This document shows positions 33,321 through 43,116 of a stretch of DNA of 48,570 nucleotides, one piece after another. The notes below the pieces were generated by a model. That model did no database searches. It saw only the letters and a list, made by a program, of their open reading frames with translations, and was not told the origin of the DNA. This DNA comes from Flavisolibacter sp. (GTDB taxonomy: Bacteria > Bacteroidota > Bacteroidia > Chitinophagales > Chitinophagaceae), in contig JAQBNG010000125.1 in assembly GCA_028288675.1 (NCBI GenBank), positions 1-48,570 on the forward strand, given 5' to 3'. Within the stretch, counting starts at the first letter, position 1; every line of letters begins with the position of its first letter. The position numbers and the translations under genes are program-made.

Positions 33321-35459
33321 TTATGCTACCATCTCGGTAGCTGACGCCTTGTACTCCTCTGCTAACTTTCTCTGTTGTTCAAAACTCATCGGCTGGTATT
33401 TATCAAAGCTCATCTTAAACTTTGCCCTCCCTTGCGTAATGGAACGAAGCGAAGAAGAGAAACCATGCATCTCGGCCAGAGGGACTTTCGCAATAATTTT
33501 TTGAAAATGCCCTTCCGCATCTATGCCTTCTACCATTCCGCGGCGGCTTTGCAAATCGCCCATAACAGCACCGGTCAATTCTTCGGGTGAAAGCACCTCT
33601 ATTTTATAAATTGGTTCCAATATTTGCGGATCGGCTTTTTGAAAAGCATCTTTAAATGCCATGATACCAGCTATTTTAAATGAGATGTCGTTGGAATCTA
33701 CAGCGTGCATTTTGCCATCGTAAATACAAACTCTTACATCACGCACATAGGAGCCGGTTAATGGCCCTTCGTGCATTTTTTCCATTACCCCTTTTAAAAT
33801 AGATGGCAAAAAACGGGCATCAATAGCGCCACCAACAATGCAGTTATAATAAACTAATTTGCCTCCCCAGTCCAGCTCAAAGGTTTCCTTTCCTCTAACA
33901 TTCAGCCCGGCTGGTTCCGGCATACCTTCGTAATAAGGCTCTATACGAAGAAAGACTTCACCAAACTGCCCGGCCCCACCTGATTGTTTTTTATGCTTGT
34001 AATTAGATTCCGCCATCTTACGAATGGTTTCGCGGTAAGCTATACGGGGCTTTCCAAACTTAACCGGAACCTTATGGAGATTTTCGATTTTCCATTTAGC
34101 AACGGCTAAGTGCATATCGCCCTGACAATGGATCAGCGTTTGTTTTAGCTCCTGCGAAACTTCTACAATCAGCGTTGGATCTTCTTCACGCAACTGGTGT
34201 AAGGCTTGTGAAAGCTTTTCTTCATCGCCTTTATTTACCGGTTCTATGCAAACTGTAACGTTGGAGGTAGGAAATTCAATAGGAGGGAGTTCATACACTT
34301 TACCTTTTATGTGCAAGGTATTATTGACGTGAGTATTTCTTAGCTTGAGTGTGGCGCCAATATCACCTGCAACCAACTCCTGTACAGGAAGCCGCTTATT
34401 ACCTTCCAACAAAAACAACTGGTTTATCTTTTCAATAACCCCGTTGGCTTCATTTACCAGTTCCATTCCTGTTTTAATGGTTCCTGAATACACTTTAAAA
34501 AAAGAAAGGTCGCCCACATGAGGCTCCGAAATGGTTTTGTAAATGAATATACAGGCAGGGCCAGATGCATCAGAAGTCAATGTATAGCCGCCAAGTGTTT
34601 TTTGCGCAGGCATTTCATTAGTGCTCGGACAAACATTATCAATAAAACCCATTAACCGTCCGCTGCCCATATTACGTACTGCACTCAAACAAAAAAGCGG
34701 GAAGATGTCATGATTGATCATGGCCTTCTTCATGCCTTCTTTCATTTCATCTTCATCCAGTTCGCCTTTATCAAAATAATGTTCCATCAGGGTTTCATCA
34801 TTACTGGCAATTGCTTCTACCAATTCGCGGTGAAGGGTTTCAGCCCGCTCTTTTTCATCACCGGGTATTGCTAGTTTTTCAGGCTTGCCGCCAGTGTCGG
34901 TAAACTTATACATGGTCATTCGCAACACATCGATTATTTCGTGAAAGCCTGCGCCTTGCTGACGTGGGTATTGAACCACCGTAATCTTATTTCCAAAATG
35001 ATCTTTTGCCTGCTGTACCGTTTTATCAAAATCCGCTGTATCATCATCCAGCTTATTTACGGCGAAAATCATCGGCGTTTTGAACTTCTCTGTGTACTCC
35101 CAAATAATATCGGTACCAACTTCTACACCCATTGCAGCATTTAATACCATCACACCTGTGTCAGCCACACGTAAAGCCGATAGCACCTCTCCAACAAAAT
35201 CATCATAGCCAGGCGTGTCCAGAATATTTATTTTATAACCCCGCCATTTGGTATGCATCAGTTTTGAAAAAATGGAATTACCACGTTCCTGTTCCAATGG
35301 ATGATAATCGCCAACGGTAGTAGCTTCTTCTACAGTACCACGGCGGTTAATGAGGCCTGCCTCAAAAAGCATGCACTCCGCTAATGTTGTTTTGCCGGAG
35401 CCTGCATGGCCCAGCAAAACAACATTTTTTACGTGTGAGGTATCAAATTCTGCTGCCAT
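33321..35459 (-). CDS. EF-G-like translational GTPase (EF-G2 type)
   Basis: A 712-aa protein with the five-domain architecture of elongation factor G. G1 is LGHAGSGKT (16-24), G3 is DTPGYDDF (81-88) and G4 is NKLD (135-138). Two positions differ from canonical EF-G: the catalytic His of DTPGHVDF is Tyr85, and switch I reads ERGNSIFS instead of ERGITIxS. This marks the paralogous EF-G-like group found in Bacteroidota and mycobacteria, not the housekeeping FusA, which should lie in the str operon. The role may be ribosome recycling or a stress-linked function. It is transcribed alone. Confidence 0.9.
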   Translation of the reverse strand: MAAEFDTSHVKNVVLLGHAGSGKTTLAECMLFEAGLINRRGTVEEATTVGDYHPLEQERGNSIFSKLMHTKWRGYKINILDTPGYDDFVGEVLSALRVADTGVMVLNAAMGVEVGTDIIWEYTEKFKTPMIFAVNKLDDDTADFDKTVQQAKDHFGNKITVVQYPRQQGAGFHEIIDVLRMTMYKFTDTGGKPEKLAIPGDEKERAETLHRELVEAIASNDETLMEHYFDKGELDEDEMKEGMKKAMINHDIFPLFCLSAVRNMGSGRLMGFIDNVCPSTNEMPAQKTLGGYTLTSDASGPACIFIYKTISEPHVGDLSFFKVYSGTIKTGMELVNEANGVIEKINQLFLLEGNKRLPVQELVAGDIGATLKLRNTHVNNTLHIKGKVYELPPIEFPTSNVTVCIEPVNKGDEEKLSQALHQLREEDPTLIVEVSQELKQTLIHCQGDMHLAVAKWKIENLHKVPVKFGKPRIAYRETIRKMAESNYKHKKQSGGAGQFGEVFLRIEPYYEGMPEPAGLNVRGKETFELDWGGKLVYYNCIVGGAIDARFLPSILKGVMEKMHEGPLTGSYVRDVRVCIYDGKMHAVDSNDISFKIAGIMAFKDAFQKADPQILEPIYKIEVLSPEELTGAVMGDLQSRRGMVEGIDAEGHFQKIIAKVPLAEMHGFSSSLRSITQGRAKFKMSFDKYQPMSFEQQRKLAEEYKASATEMVA

Positions 35460-35541
35460 AAAATTGTTTTAAGATGAAGCAAAAGGATTGATGTGCATAG
35501 CATATTGTATGCGGTATAGAAAGAGAATAAAAGGATTGTTG

Positions 35542-35910
35542 TTATGGACAACTTGTTTGGTTGATAAAATCTTTAAAGTCGTCGCGTAATTCCTGCAAAG
35601 TGTTTTCTAAAGCGATAAAGTCGCTTAACAGGTTTTCGTGCTGTCCGTAGACATCGTCACCGGCTGTTTCTAATTGAAGTTTTCGTTCGTGGGTTTTAAT
35701 AACTTGTTTGAGATCGTGGATGTTTTTGAGCTGGATGTCGAATTGATTTTGGAAGTGCTCAACCTGGGCGAGATGGTCTTTTGTAAGGGATTTTTTACAC
35801 ATTTCGAGGAGGGCTTTTTCGCAATCATGAAACTCGTCTCGGTAATTGCGAATGATCTGCCGCCAGTCTGCACATTCTGCTGAAAGCTGTGAGATGTCTG
35901 TCTGAACCAT
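35542..35910 (-). CDS. Coiled-coil hypothetical protein (122 aa)
   Basis: A charged helical protein starting at the Met at 35910 (MVQTDISQLSAECADWRQII). It shows long heptad-like stretches (HFQNQFDIQLKNIHDLKQVI; FIALENTLQELRDDFKDFIN) and conserved-looking Cys and Trp residues near the N-terminus (ECADW, HDCEKALLEMC). No family is recognised. The frame continues upstream to 36006, but that extension is of lower quality. It may be a cytoplasmic scaffold or regulator. It lies 82 nt upstream of the EF-G-like gene in the same direction, and 257 nt from the divergent dnaG. Confidence 0.6.
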   Translation of the reverse strand: MVQTDISQLSAECADWRQIIRNYRDEFHDCEKALLEMCKKSLTKDHLAQVEHFQNQFDIQLKNIHDLKQVIKTHERKLQLETAGDDVYGQHENLLSDFIALENTLQELRDDFKDFINQTSCP

Positions 35911-36152
35911 GGGATAAAGTTTGAGGTGATTAAATGATTTTTTCGTCACTTTCCCGGGCGTAGGATGGTACTTTAAATTTAATCCACTTTCAAAAGAAAA
36001 AAACATTTTTTTCTGACCTGTATTGTTTAAATTATGTTGATGCTGAGCAGTAAAAAGGCGGTTAGGTTGAAAAGAGTTTAATGAAATAGAAAATTTAAAA
36101 CCTGCCTTAAATCGTCCAACTTATCAGCACATCATTTTATAAACGCCTCAAC

Positions 36153-36160
36153 TATATTTG
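36153..36160 (+). promoter_or_regulatory. dnaG -7 box TATATTTG
   Basis: A perfect TAnnTTTG octamer ends 7 nt before the TTG start codon of dnaG, so transcription would begin at or within a couple of bases of the start codon. Confidence 0.55.
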
Positions 36161-36167
36161 CCTTCCT

Positions 36168-38192
36168 TTGATTACACAAAACACGATACAACAGATTCAA
36201 TCCCGCCTTGATATTATTGAGGTGGTAGGCAGTTTTGTAAAGCTTAAAAAGCGTGGCGCCAACTACTTAGGCAATTGCCCTTTTCATAATGAGCGTACAC
36301 CGTCGTTTACCGTATCGCCTTCAAAAGAAATTTATAAATGCTTCGGCTGCGGCAAGAGCGGCAATACGATCTCTTTCATCATGGAGCATGAAAAATTTTC
36401 GTACGTAGAAGCATTGCGATGGTTAGCGAATCGGTACAACGTGGAGATAGAAGAAACCGAATCTTCGCCCTTACAAAAAGAAGCGCAACAAACGGCTGAA
36501 AGCCTTTACATCATCAACGCATTTGCACAGCAATTTTATGCGCATCAGCTACTAGAATCAGAAGAAGGGCAGGAGAACGGTTTGAGTTATTTAAAGGAGC
36601 GGGGTTTTAATAAAGAAATCATTCAAAAATTTGGATTGGGCTATGCTCCTGATAAAAAAGAGGCGCTTGCCAAAGAAGCCATCACGAAGCAATACAATAA
36701 AGAATTATTACAGAAGGCTGGTTTAGTAATTGAACGCAATGGCCAGTTACAGGATAATTACCGGGACCGCATCATTTTTCCTATACATAACAATAGTGGA
36801 AAAGTGATTGGCTTTGGTGCCAGGCTTATTAAAAAAAATGACAAAGCACCGAAGTATATCAATACGCCGGAAAATGAACTCTATGTAAAAAGCAAGCTTC
36901 TCTACGGAACTTATTTTGCACGGCAGGCGATTGACAAAGCCGATGAATGTTTTTTAGTGGAAGGCTATACAGATGTTCTTTCATTACACCAGGCAGGAAT
37001 AGAAAATGTAGTGGCCAGTGGCGGTACATCGCTAACGCAAGACCAGCTTCGATTGATTAAAAAATATACATCTAACCTTACTATAATTTATGATGGTGAT
37101 TCGGCAGGTATTAAAGCTGCATTACGGGGATTAGACCTTGCATTAGAAGAAAGCCTGAATGTAAAACTGGTACTGATACCAGATGGCGAAGACCCGGATA
37201 GTTATGTAAGAAAAGTAGGGGAGACGGGGTTCAGGAAATTTGTAGATGAGAACAGGAAAGATTTTATTCTTTTTCAGGTAGATGTTTTATTGAAGGATGC
37301 TGGCCCAGACCAAAATAAAAAGTCTGAAGTGGTTAACCTTATTGCTGAAACCATTTCGAAGATTGATAAAACAGAAGATTTCACCAAACAGCAGGATTAC
37401 ATACGCCAATGCGCTCAAACCTTAAAAATTGATGAAGGCGGCTTTACTGCACTGGTGAATAAATTTATCCGCAACCGTTTATCATCAGATAAGAAACTGC
37501 CTTTTGATGACGCAAAATATCACGAGGAAAATGCGAAGAAGGGCGAGCAAACAGATTATGATGATAACACTTTTAACCTGCTGTATAGAGATGAATTGCA
37601 GGAGCGGGAAGTAGCAAGGGTTTTATTGGAGCTTGGCGACAAACCCTGGAAAGATGGCGGGTTAACAGCCGATTATATTTTTGCTGAATTACCTGAAGAG
37701 GACTTGATTGAAAACGAAACCGTACTCCAGATTTTGCACGATTATAAATCGCATCTGCAGCAACAGCAACCAATTGACAAGGCTTATTTTATCTATCATC
37801 CCGATAATAAGTTAAGCACATTTGCAGTTTCGCTGATGCAATTCAGGTACGAGCAAAGCCCGCGTTGGAAAAGAGATATGAGCCAATCGACCGGTTACCA
37901 GCAATCGCTTTTTAAACAAGATTATAAAAGTTTTCTTCGCACACTTGACCGGAATAATTCAACTGAGTTAGAGCATTATTTAAAAATTGGCGAAGACAAA
38001 ACTTCCGAAGAAGTAATTTCTGCCATTACTTATTTAAAGCTTAAAAAAGTAAAGAAGCTGCTTATGCAAAACCAGGCCGATATGGAAAATGCTTTACCAA
38101 CCCAACAGATGACACTGTTCTTAACGCACCAGCACTTAAAACAGGTGGAGATGGAATTGACGAGTAAGTTGGGAAGTGTTATTGTGAAATAG
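36168..38192 (+). CDS. dnaG: DNA primase
   Basis: A 674-aa primase that makes RNA primers for replication. The N-terminal CHC2 zinc domain has Cys37, His40, Cys58 and Cys61 (NCPFH and KCFGCGKSG). The TOPRIM catalytic core includes FLVEGYTDVLSLHQAG and IIYDGDSAGIKAALRGLD, with its acidic residues intact. The remaining C-terminal third is the helicase-binding region. The start codon is TTG; homologues begin MITQNTIQQI at this point, supporting it. The gene ends base-to-base with the convergent superoxide dismutase gene. Confidence 0.96.
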   Translation: MITQNTIQQIQSRLDIIEVVGSFVKLKKRGANYLGNCPFHNERTPSFTVSPSKEIYKCFGCGKSGNTISFIMEHEKFSYVEALRWLANRYNVEIEETESSPLQKEAQQTAESLYIINAFAQQFYAHQLLESEEGQENGLSYLKERGFNKEIIQKFGLGYAPDKKEALAKEAITKQYNKELLQKAGLVIERNGQLQDNYRDRIIFPIHNNSGKVIGFGARLIKKNDKAPKYINTPENELYVKSKLLYGTYFARQAIDKADECFLVEGYTDVLSLHQAGIENVVASGGTSLTQDQLRLIKKYTSNLTIIYDGDSAGIKAALRGLDLALEESLNVKLVLIPDGEDPDSYVRKVGETGFRKFVDENRKDFILFQVDVLLKDAGPDQNKKSEVVNLIAETISKIDKTEDFTKQQDYIRQCAQTLKIDEGGFTALVNKFIRNRLSSDKKLPFDDAKYHEENAKKGEQTDYDDNTFNLLYRDELQEREVARVLLELGDKPWKDGGLTADYIFAELPEEDLIENETVLQILHDYKSHLQQQQPIDKAYFIYHPDNKLSTFAVSLMQFRYEQSPRWKRDMSQSTGYQQSLFKQDYKSFLRTLDRNNSTELEHYLKIGEDKTSEEVISAITYLKLKKVKKLLMQNQADMENALPTQQMTLFLTHQHLKQVEMELTSKLGSVIVK

Positions 38193-38915
38193 TCATTTTA
38201 GTTTTAATGCTGTATTGAGCCTGTCACCAACATTATCCCAATTTATAATGCTGAATAAGGTATCAACAAAATCGGTTCTTTTATTTTTATATTTCAGGTA
38301 ATAAGCATGTTCCCATACATCTATCACCAATAAAGGAATGACGCCCCATTGCGTAAGCTTTTCATGATTTTCGCATTGCATTACTGTAAGCTTATCTGAA
38401 TAAGGCTGGTAGCCTAAAATGCCCCACCCGTTACCATCAACATCCTTGGCTGTTTTAGCGATGTAAACTTTAAGCCTGTCATAACTTCCAAAATCTTTTT
38501 CAATTCTTTTTAGCAACTCACCCTGGGGTGATGTTTTCTTATTAGAAAGGTTGGTCCAGAAAATTGTATGTAGTACATGGCTGGAAAAATGATGCGATAA
38601 TTTTCTTGTCCAGTAATCAACTGTTTCCAGGTTGTTTTCAGTGATAGCTTTTTGAATCATCTCTGAATCTTTATTGGCCGCTTTTACTGCCCCACCATGA
38701 TGAAAAGTATGATGTAAGTAAAGCGTTTCTTCATCCATGTAAGGCTCTAAAAAATTTTTGTTGTAAGGGAGTGGCAAATGAATAAAAGTTCCTTTGTCAT
38801 CGGTTAATTTATCTAAACCATTATTGTCGTAATGATGCGCTAATAAAGAATTAGTTGGGAGAACGCTTGTGGCAGCTAATACTCCGGTGGTTGATAAGAA
38901 TTTCTTTCTGTCCAT
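38193..38915 (-). CDS. Exported Fe/Mn superoxide dismutase
   Basis: A 240-aa superoxide dismutase with an N-terminal export signal (MDRKKFLSTTGVLAATSVL), Tat-like in layout but with only one Arg before KKF. The metal ligands are His68 (LYLHHTFHHGG), His116 (VLHTIFW), Asp199 and His203 (VIDVWEHAYYLKYKNKR). All four are present, so it should be active with Fe or Mn; the metal cannot be assigned. Typical cytoplasmic enzymes are about 195-205 aa and lack the first 40 residues seen here. It probably protects the periplasm or outer surface from superoxide. Confidence 0.92.
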   Translation of the reverse strand: MDRKKFLSTTGVLAATSVLPTNSLLAHHYDNNGLDKLTDDKGTFIHLPLPYNKNFLEPYMDEETLYLHHTFHHGGAVKAANKDSEMIQKAITENNLETVDYWTRKLSHHFSSHVLHTIFWTNLSNKKTSPQGELLKRIEKDFGSYDRLKVYIAKTAKDVDGNGWGILGYQPYSDKLTVMQCENHEKLTQWGVIPLLVIDVWEHAYYLKYKNKRTDFVDTLFSIINWDNVGDRLNTALKLK

Positions 38916-38994
38916 ACGCTAAAATACAATAATCGATGTCTGAATTACTTTTTCCAGCGTATTGATTTGTTTAAAAGCCAATGCGGTTTGAAAA

Positions 38995-40497
38995 CTATAG
39001 CAAGGCTAAAAAAACTTGCGAAAGACATTCTGTCAAATGGGAAGGCAGCATCGCTTGTTTAGAGTATTTTTCAGCGGCCAAATCTCCCGCCCAGCCATGA
39101 ATGTAAACGCCAAGTATTGCCGCATTCTGCGGGCTAAAGCCTTGCGCTAGAAATGAAGTAATGATGCCGGTTAGCACATCGCCGCTGCCACCTTTTGCCA
39201 TGCCGGCATTTCCTGTAGCATTAAAAAAGGTTTTACCATCAGGTAAGGCAATCAATGTATAGTGGCTTTTTAAAACAATCACCAACTTAAGTTCTATGGC
39301 TTTTTGTTTGGAGGTTTCTATGCGGTCAAAGTCATTTTTGTGCTCACCAAATAACCTGTCAAATTCTTTTGGGTGCGGTGTAAGAATAGAGTAGGGAGGA
39401 AGTTGTATCAATAATTCTTTCTGCAGGGATAAACAATTCAAACCATCAGCATCAATCACTATTGGCTTTTGATAACGCCGGACAATAAAGGACAATACCT
39501 TTTGCGGGCCTTCTTTAGTATCCATCCCCGGACCGATGCCAATTGCGCCAAACTTTTCTATATCACCGGGTAAAGAGCTTAAATAATTTTCGTCATTATC
39601 GGTAAGTGTCATCGCTTCTGGTGCACTAATCTGCATAATTTCATAACCACATCCCGGTACAAAAACGGTGGTTAATCCAGCGCCGGTTTGCAGACAAGCT
39701 TTAGTAGCTAAAATCATTGCACCCATCTTTCCATAACTGCCACCGATTAGTAGGGCATGGCCAAACGTTCCTTTGTGTGAAAAGCGGTTTCGGGGTTTAA
39801 ATATTTTTCTAATCACACTTTCACCCAACAATTCTCCGTTACTCTCTATTCCATCTAAGTATTTAGGATGCAGGCCAATATCCAACATAGCTACTTCTCC
39901 GATAAATGGCGCATTTTCCTGAACTAATAATCCTGTTTTATAACATTGAAAAGTGAGGGTATAATCTGCCTTAATGATTGCATTTCCAACAGAAGATTGC
40001 TCAATAAACAAACCGCTTGGCAAGTCGATTGAAACAACCGTTGTATCGCTTTCATTTATATGTGCTACGATTTCCTCGGCTAATCCATCCAACGGCTTAT
40101 TTAACCCTGAACCAAAAAGGGAATCAATAACAATTGCATCTTCTGGTATTTCAGGCAGACTATCTCTGGATTGGATAAAATGAATATCAGCAGGCAAATC
40201 ATGCAGACGCTGCAGGTTGATCTGAAAATCGTCAGACCCTAATTTTCCGAATTCTAAAATGTAGATAGATACCTGCAAGCCGGAGGAAATCAACATTCTT
40301 GCAATGGCTAATCCGTCGCCACCATTGTTGCCCTTGCCACAAAAAACGTAATATTTTATTTCAGTCCAGGCTTTATCAGCCAGCCAATTCACACAGGCTT
40401 TGGCAGCCCTTTCCATTAAATCTATAGAGGCAATTGGCTCATGCCGGATTGTAAAGTCATCCCAATCCCTTATTTGCTGAACAGATAAAATTTTCAC
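38995..40497 (-). CDS. nnr: Bifunctional NAD(P)HX epimerase / ADP-dependent NAD(P)HX dehydratase
   Basis: A 500-aa fusion that repairs hydrated NAD(P)H. The N-terminal YjeF_N domain (about 1-215) epimerises R- to S-NAD(P)HX and contains YVFCGKGNNGGDGLAIARML and the Asp of IVIDSLFGSGL. The C-terminal ribokinase-like domain dehydrates the S form with ADP and contains GTFGHALLIGGSYGKMGA, GAIGIGPGM and MAKGGSGDVLTGIITSF. Both halves look complete. The start at 40497 follows the serine hydrolase stop by 15 nt, so the two are probably co-transcribed. Confidence 0.96.
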   Translation of the reverse strand: MKILSVQQIRDWDDFTIRHEPIASIDLMERAAKACVNWLADKAWTEIKYYVFCGKGNNGGDGLAIARMLISSGLQVSIYILEFGKLGSDDFQINLQRLHDLPADIHFIQSRDSLPEIPEDAIVIDSLFGSGLNKPLDGLAEEIVAHINESDTTVVSIDLPSGLFIEQSSVGNAIIKADYTLTFQCYKTGLLVQENAPFIGEVAMLDIGLHPKYLDGIESNGELLGESVIRKIFKPRNRFSHKGTFGHALLIGGSYGKMGAMILATKACLQTGAGLTTVFVPGCGYEIMQISAPEAMTLTDNDENYLSSLPGDIEKFGAIGIGPGMDTKEGPQKVLSFIVRRYQKPIVIDADGLNCLSLQKELLIQLPPYSILTPHPKEFDRLFGEHKNDFDRIETSKQKAIELKLVIVLKSHYTLIALPDGKTFFNATGNAGMAKGGSGDVLTGIITSFLAQGFSPQNAAILGVYIHGWAGDLAAEKYSKQAMLPSHLTECLSQVFLALL

Positions 40498-40512
40498 CTT
40501 ACAAAGGTTAGT

Positions 40513-41709
40513 CTATTCTTCTCCAACTTCCTCTTTGCCTTCGTAATGACCAAATACTTCGTACAGCTTTTTAGCCGTGTTGTACACGCCGTTGTTATGT
40601 CTATTGGAAATGATTATGATAGTTGCTTCTTCATCAGGCAGCCGCGCAAATGCGGAGTTAAATCCATGCCAGTGGCCATTGTGATAAATTACTTTTTTGC
40701 CGGAAGGATAAAGTAACATACGCCACCCTAAACCATAATTATGGATGCCCGGTTTTTCATTACTGTATGCTGTGTAGGTGGCCTCTAACGTTTTTTCGTT
40801 CAGCACTCTTCCTTCGGTCATTGCCCTATCCCATAGCAACAGATCTCTTGGTGTTGAATAGATGTTTTTATCGCCATAAGGGCCATCCGAAAAATCAAGG
40901 CTCCATAAAGCATTGTTGTGTTGAAAAGATTGCATGTGGTCTGCTTGTTCGCTCAACCCGATTACAAAAGTATTCTTCATACCAAGCGGCTCAAAAATAG
41001 CCTGCTTCATATACTCGGGGAAGGAGAGGCCACTAACTTGTTCTACTATCAGCGCCAGCAATATATAATTGGTATTACAATACTGAAACCGTTTATCGGC
41101 ATTAGCTGCCTTTGCAGGCTTCCAGTTAATTAAGGTGTTTAATACATCTGTATTCGTGGCCTGCTGTTTTCTGTTCCACCCGCCCTTTTCCATGTAGTAC
41201 AAATAATTAGGCAGACCGCTCCTGTGGTTTAATAATGTTTTTACCGTAACACCAGGATAAGGGAAACCCGGAAAAAACTTCGTCACCTCATCATCCAGGC
41301 TAAGCTTTCCATCCTGCCATAATTTTAATACAGCAGCAGACGTCATTGTTTTGCCTGTAGAAGCAATTTGGAAGGGAGTTTCAGCGGTTATGCTGTCGCC
41401 TTTTTTTACCCTCGGATCTTGTAAGCCTACATAGGTTTCATAGACAATATCACCATTTTTAGCCACCAGAATGGCGCCATTAAACGACCCCCGTAGCAAG
41501 TTTTTAGTAAGCACTTGTTCAATGGCTGCGTGATATTTTTCTTTTTCCTCTTTTGGTAAAGCCTGCACAATTGCGGCTTTTTGGAGAGAAGTGTCGGTTT
41601 TAAGACCAGGCATTTCGTTATGCTGCGATTGACAGCTATAAATAACGGCCAGGGATAGGATAGATAGTAGTTTGTTTTTCAAAAGACGTTGATTATAATA
41701 GTTCTGCAA
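40513..41709 (-). CDS. Serine hydrolase / class C beta-lactamase-like lipoprotein
   Basis: A 398-aa exported protein of the beta-lactamase/DD-peptidase (AmpC-like) superfamily. A signal peptide ends with lipobox AVIYSC (Cys26). Catalytic elements are SxxK as Ser117-Thr-Gly-Lys120 in FQIASTGKT, YxN as YCN in RFQYCNTNYI, and the HxG-like YHNGHWHGF near the end. All three motifs are intact. In such proteins the activity may be peptidoglycan-related esterase or D-aminopeptidase rather than antibiotic hydrolysis, which sequence cannot decide. Confidence 0.9.
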   Translation of the reverse strand: MQNYYNQRLLKNKLLSILSLAVIYSCQSQHNEMPGLKTDTSLQKAAIVQALPKEEKEKYHAAIEQVLTKNLLRGSFNGAILVAKNGDIVYETYVGLQDPRVKKGDSITAETPFQIASTGKTMTSAAVLKLWQDGKLSLDDEVTKFFPGFPYPGVTVKTLLNHRSGLPNYLYYMEKGGWNRKQQATNTDVLNTLINWKPAKAANADKRFQYCNTNYILLALIVEQVSGLSFPEYMKQAIFEPLGMKNTFVIGLSEQADHMQSFQHNNALWSLDFSDGPYGDKNIYSTPRDLLLWDRAMTEGRVLNEKTLEATYTAYSNEKPGIHNYGLGWRMLLYPSGKKVIYHNGHWHGFNSAFARLPDEEATIIIISNRHNNGVYNTAKKLYEVFGHYEGKEEVGEE

Positions 41710-41795
41710 AGTGGTAAAAATATTTTTTATCTCTCACAAAAATTCGTCCAACACGAAATTTCTTTTACTCTTAAGTATTTACTCATATTTGCGGT

Positions 41796-43025
41796 ATGGA
41801 CGCAACAAGCTACCCCAAAGAGAAAATAAAAATTCTGCTACTTGAAAACGTTAGCGAAACAGCAGTAAAGAACTTTACACGCAATGGCTATGCGGAAGTT
41901 GAAAAACTTTCCAAAGCCTTACCGGAAGATGAACTAATTAAAGCCATTCAAAAAACGCATCTGCTTGGCATACGGTCAAAATCACAAATTACAGAGCGGG
42001 TATTGGCCGCAGCTGAAAAACTTCAGGCCATTGGTTGTTTCTGTATTGGTGTAAACCAGGTTAACCTTGATGCAGCTACCGAAAGAGGCATCGCTGTTTT
42101 TAATGCGCCTTATTCAAACACCCGTTCAGTAGCCGAACTGGTTATTGGCGCAGCCATTATGTTAATCAGAAGGATACCTGATAAAAACAGTGCAGCTCAT
42201 AAAGGCATCTGGTTAAAAGAATCAAGTGGCAGCTACGAACTTAGGGGTAAAACTTTAGGCATAATAGGGTATGGCAATATTGGTACACAGGTAAGCGTGT
42301 TGGCAGAAAGCTTGGGGATGAAGGTTATTTTTTATGATGTGGAAACTAAACTTCCCTTAGGTAACGCAAGTGACAGCAGAACGTTGAAAGATTTATTGGC
42401 TAAAGCAGATGTTGTAACACTTCATGTGCCGGAAACAGACAGCACAAAAAATTTAATCAATAAATCGAACTTAAAATATTGTAAGCAAGGCGCTATAATT
42501 ATTAACTATGCAAGGGGCGAGGTGATGGACCTGGAGGCGCTACGTAAAGCGATTGAAAGCGGGCAAATTTCTGGTGCTGCAGTGGATGTATTTCCGGTTG
42601 AACCTGAAAAGAACGGCGACCGTTTTGAATCGCCACTGCAAGGTTTGCCGAATGTTATCTTAACTCCCCATATTGGCGGCTCTACTGAAGAAGCACAGCA
42701 AAACATTGGCGAAGATGTAAGTAACAAATTGTTGAATTATCTGGAGAAAGGAATCACTTTCGGTTCGCATACGGTGCCGGCTTTATCGTTACCGCCGCAG
42801 GCAGGATCGCATCGTATTTTACATATTCATAAAAATGTTCCAGGTGTGTTGTCGGCTATCAACAGCGAGTTATCAAAATATAAAATAAACATCGTTGGCC
42901 AATATCTCAAAACCAACGAAAACATCGGCTATGTAGTGGTAGATGTAGACAAGCAGTTATCACGCAAAGCAGAGCAATTATTAAGGGCCGTTCCAAGTAC
43001 TATCAAGGTGCGGTTATTGTATTAA
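41796..43025 (+). CDS. serA: D-3-phosphoglycerate dehydrogenase
   Basis: This enzyme oxidises 3-phosphoglycerate, the first step of serine synthesis. The 409-aa protein matches the E. coli SerA type: LGIRSKSQITERVL in the substrate domain, the Rossmann turn LGIIGYGNIGTQV, then catalytic Arg in NYARGEVMDLEAL, Glu in DVFPVEPEK and His in LTPHIGGSTEEA. The C-terminal ACT domain (about 335-409, from HRILHIHKNVPGVLSAI) is where serine binds for feedback inhibition. It is divergent from the serine hydrolase gene. Confidence 0.96.
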   Translation: MDATSYPKEKIKILLLENVSETAVKNFTRNGYAEVEKLSKALPEDELIKAIQKTHLLGIRSKSQITERVLAAAEKLQAIGCFCIGVNQVNLDAATERGIAVFNAPYSNTRSVAELVIGAAIMLIRRIPDKNSAAHKGIWLKESSGSYELRGKTLGIIGYGNIGTQVSVLAESLGMKVIFYDVETKLPLGNASDSRTLKDLLAKADVVTLHVPETDSTKNLINKSNLKYCKQGAIIINYARGEVMDLEALRKAIESGQISGAAVDVFPVEPEKNGDRFESPLQGLPNVILTPHIGGSTEEAQQNIGEDVSNKLLNYLEKGITFGSHTVPALSLPPQAGSHRILHIHKNVPGVLSAINSELSKYKINIVGQYLKTNENIGYVVVDVDKQLSRKAEQLLRAVPSTIKVRLLY

Positions 43026-43116
43026 AGCGACGGAAGTTGTTGGTTGACGGATGACTGTAAGTACCTTTGTCGTACAGTTATCAGATGCCTGGCAACTGTG
43101 ACATAAACACAATAAA

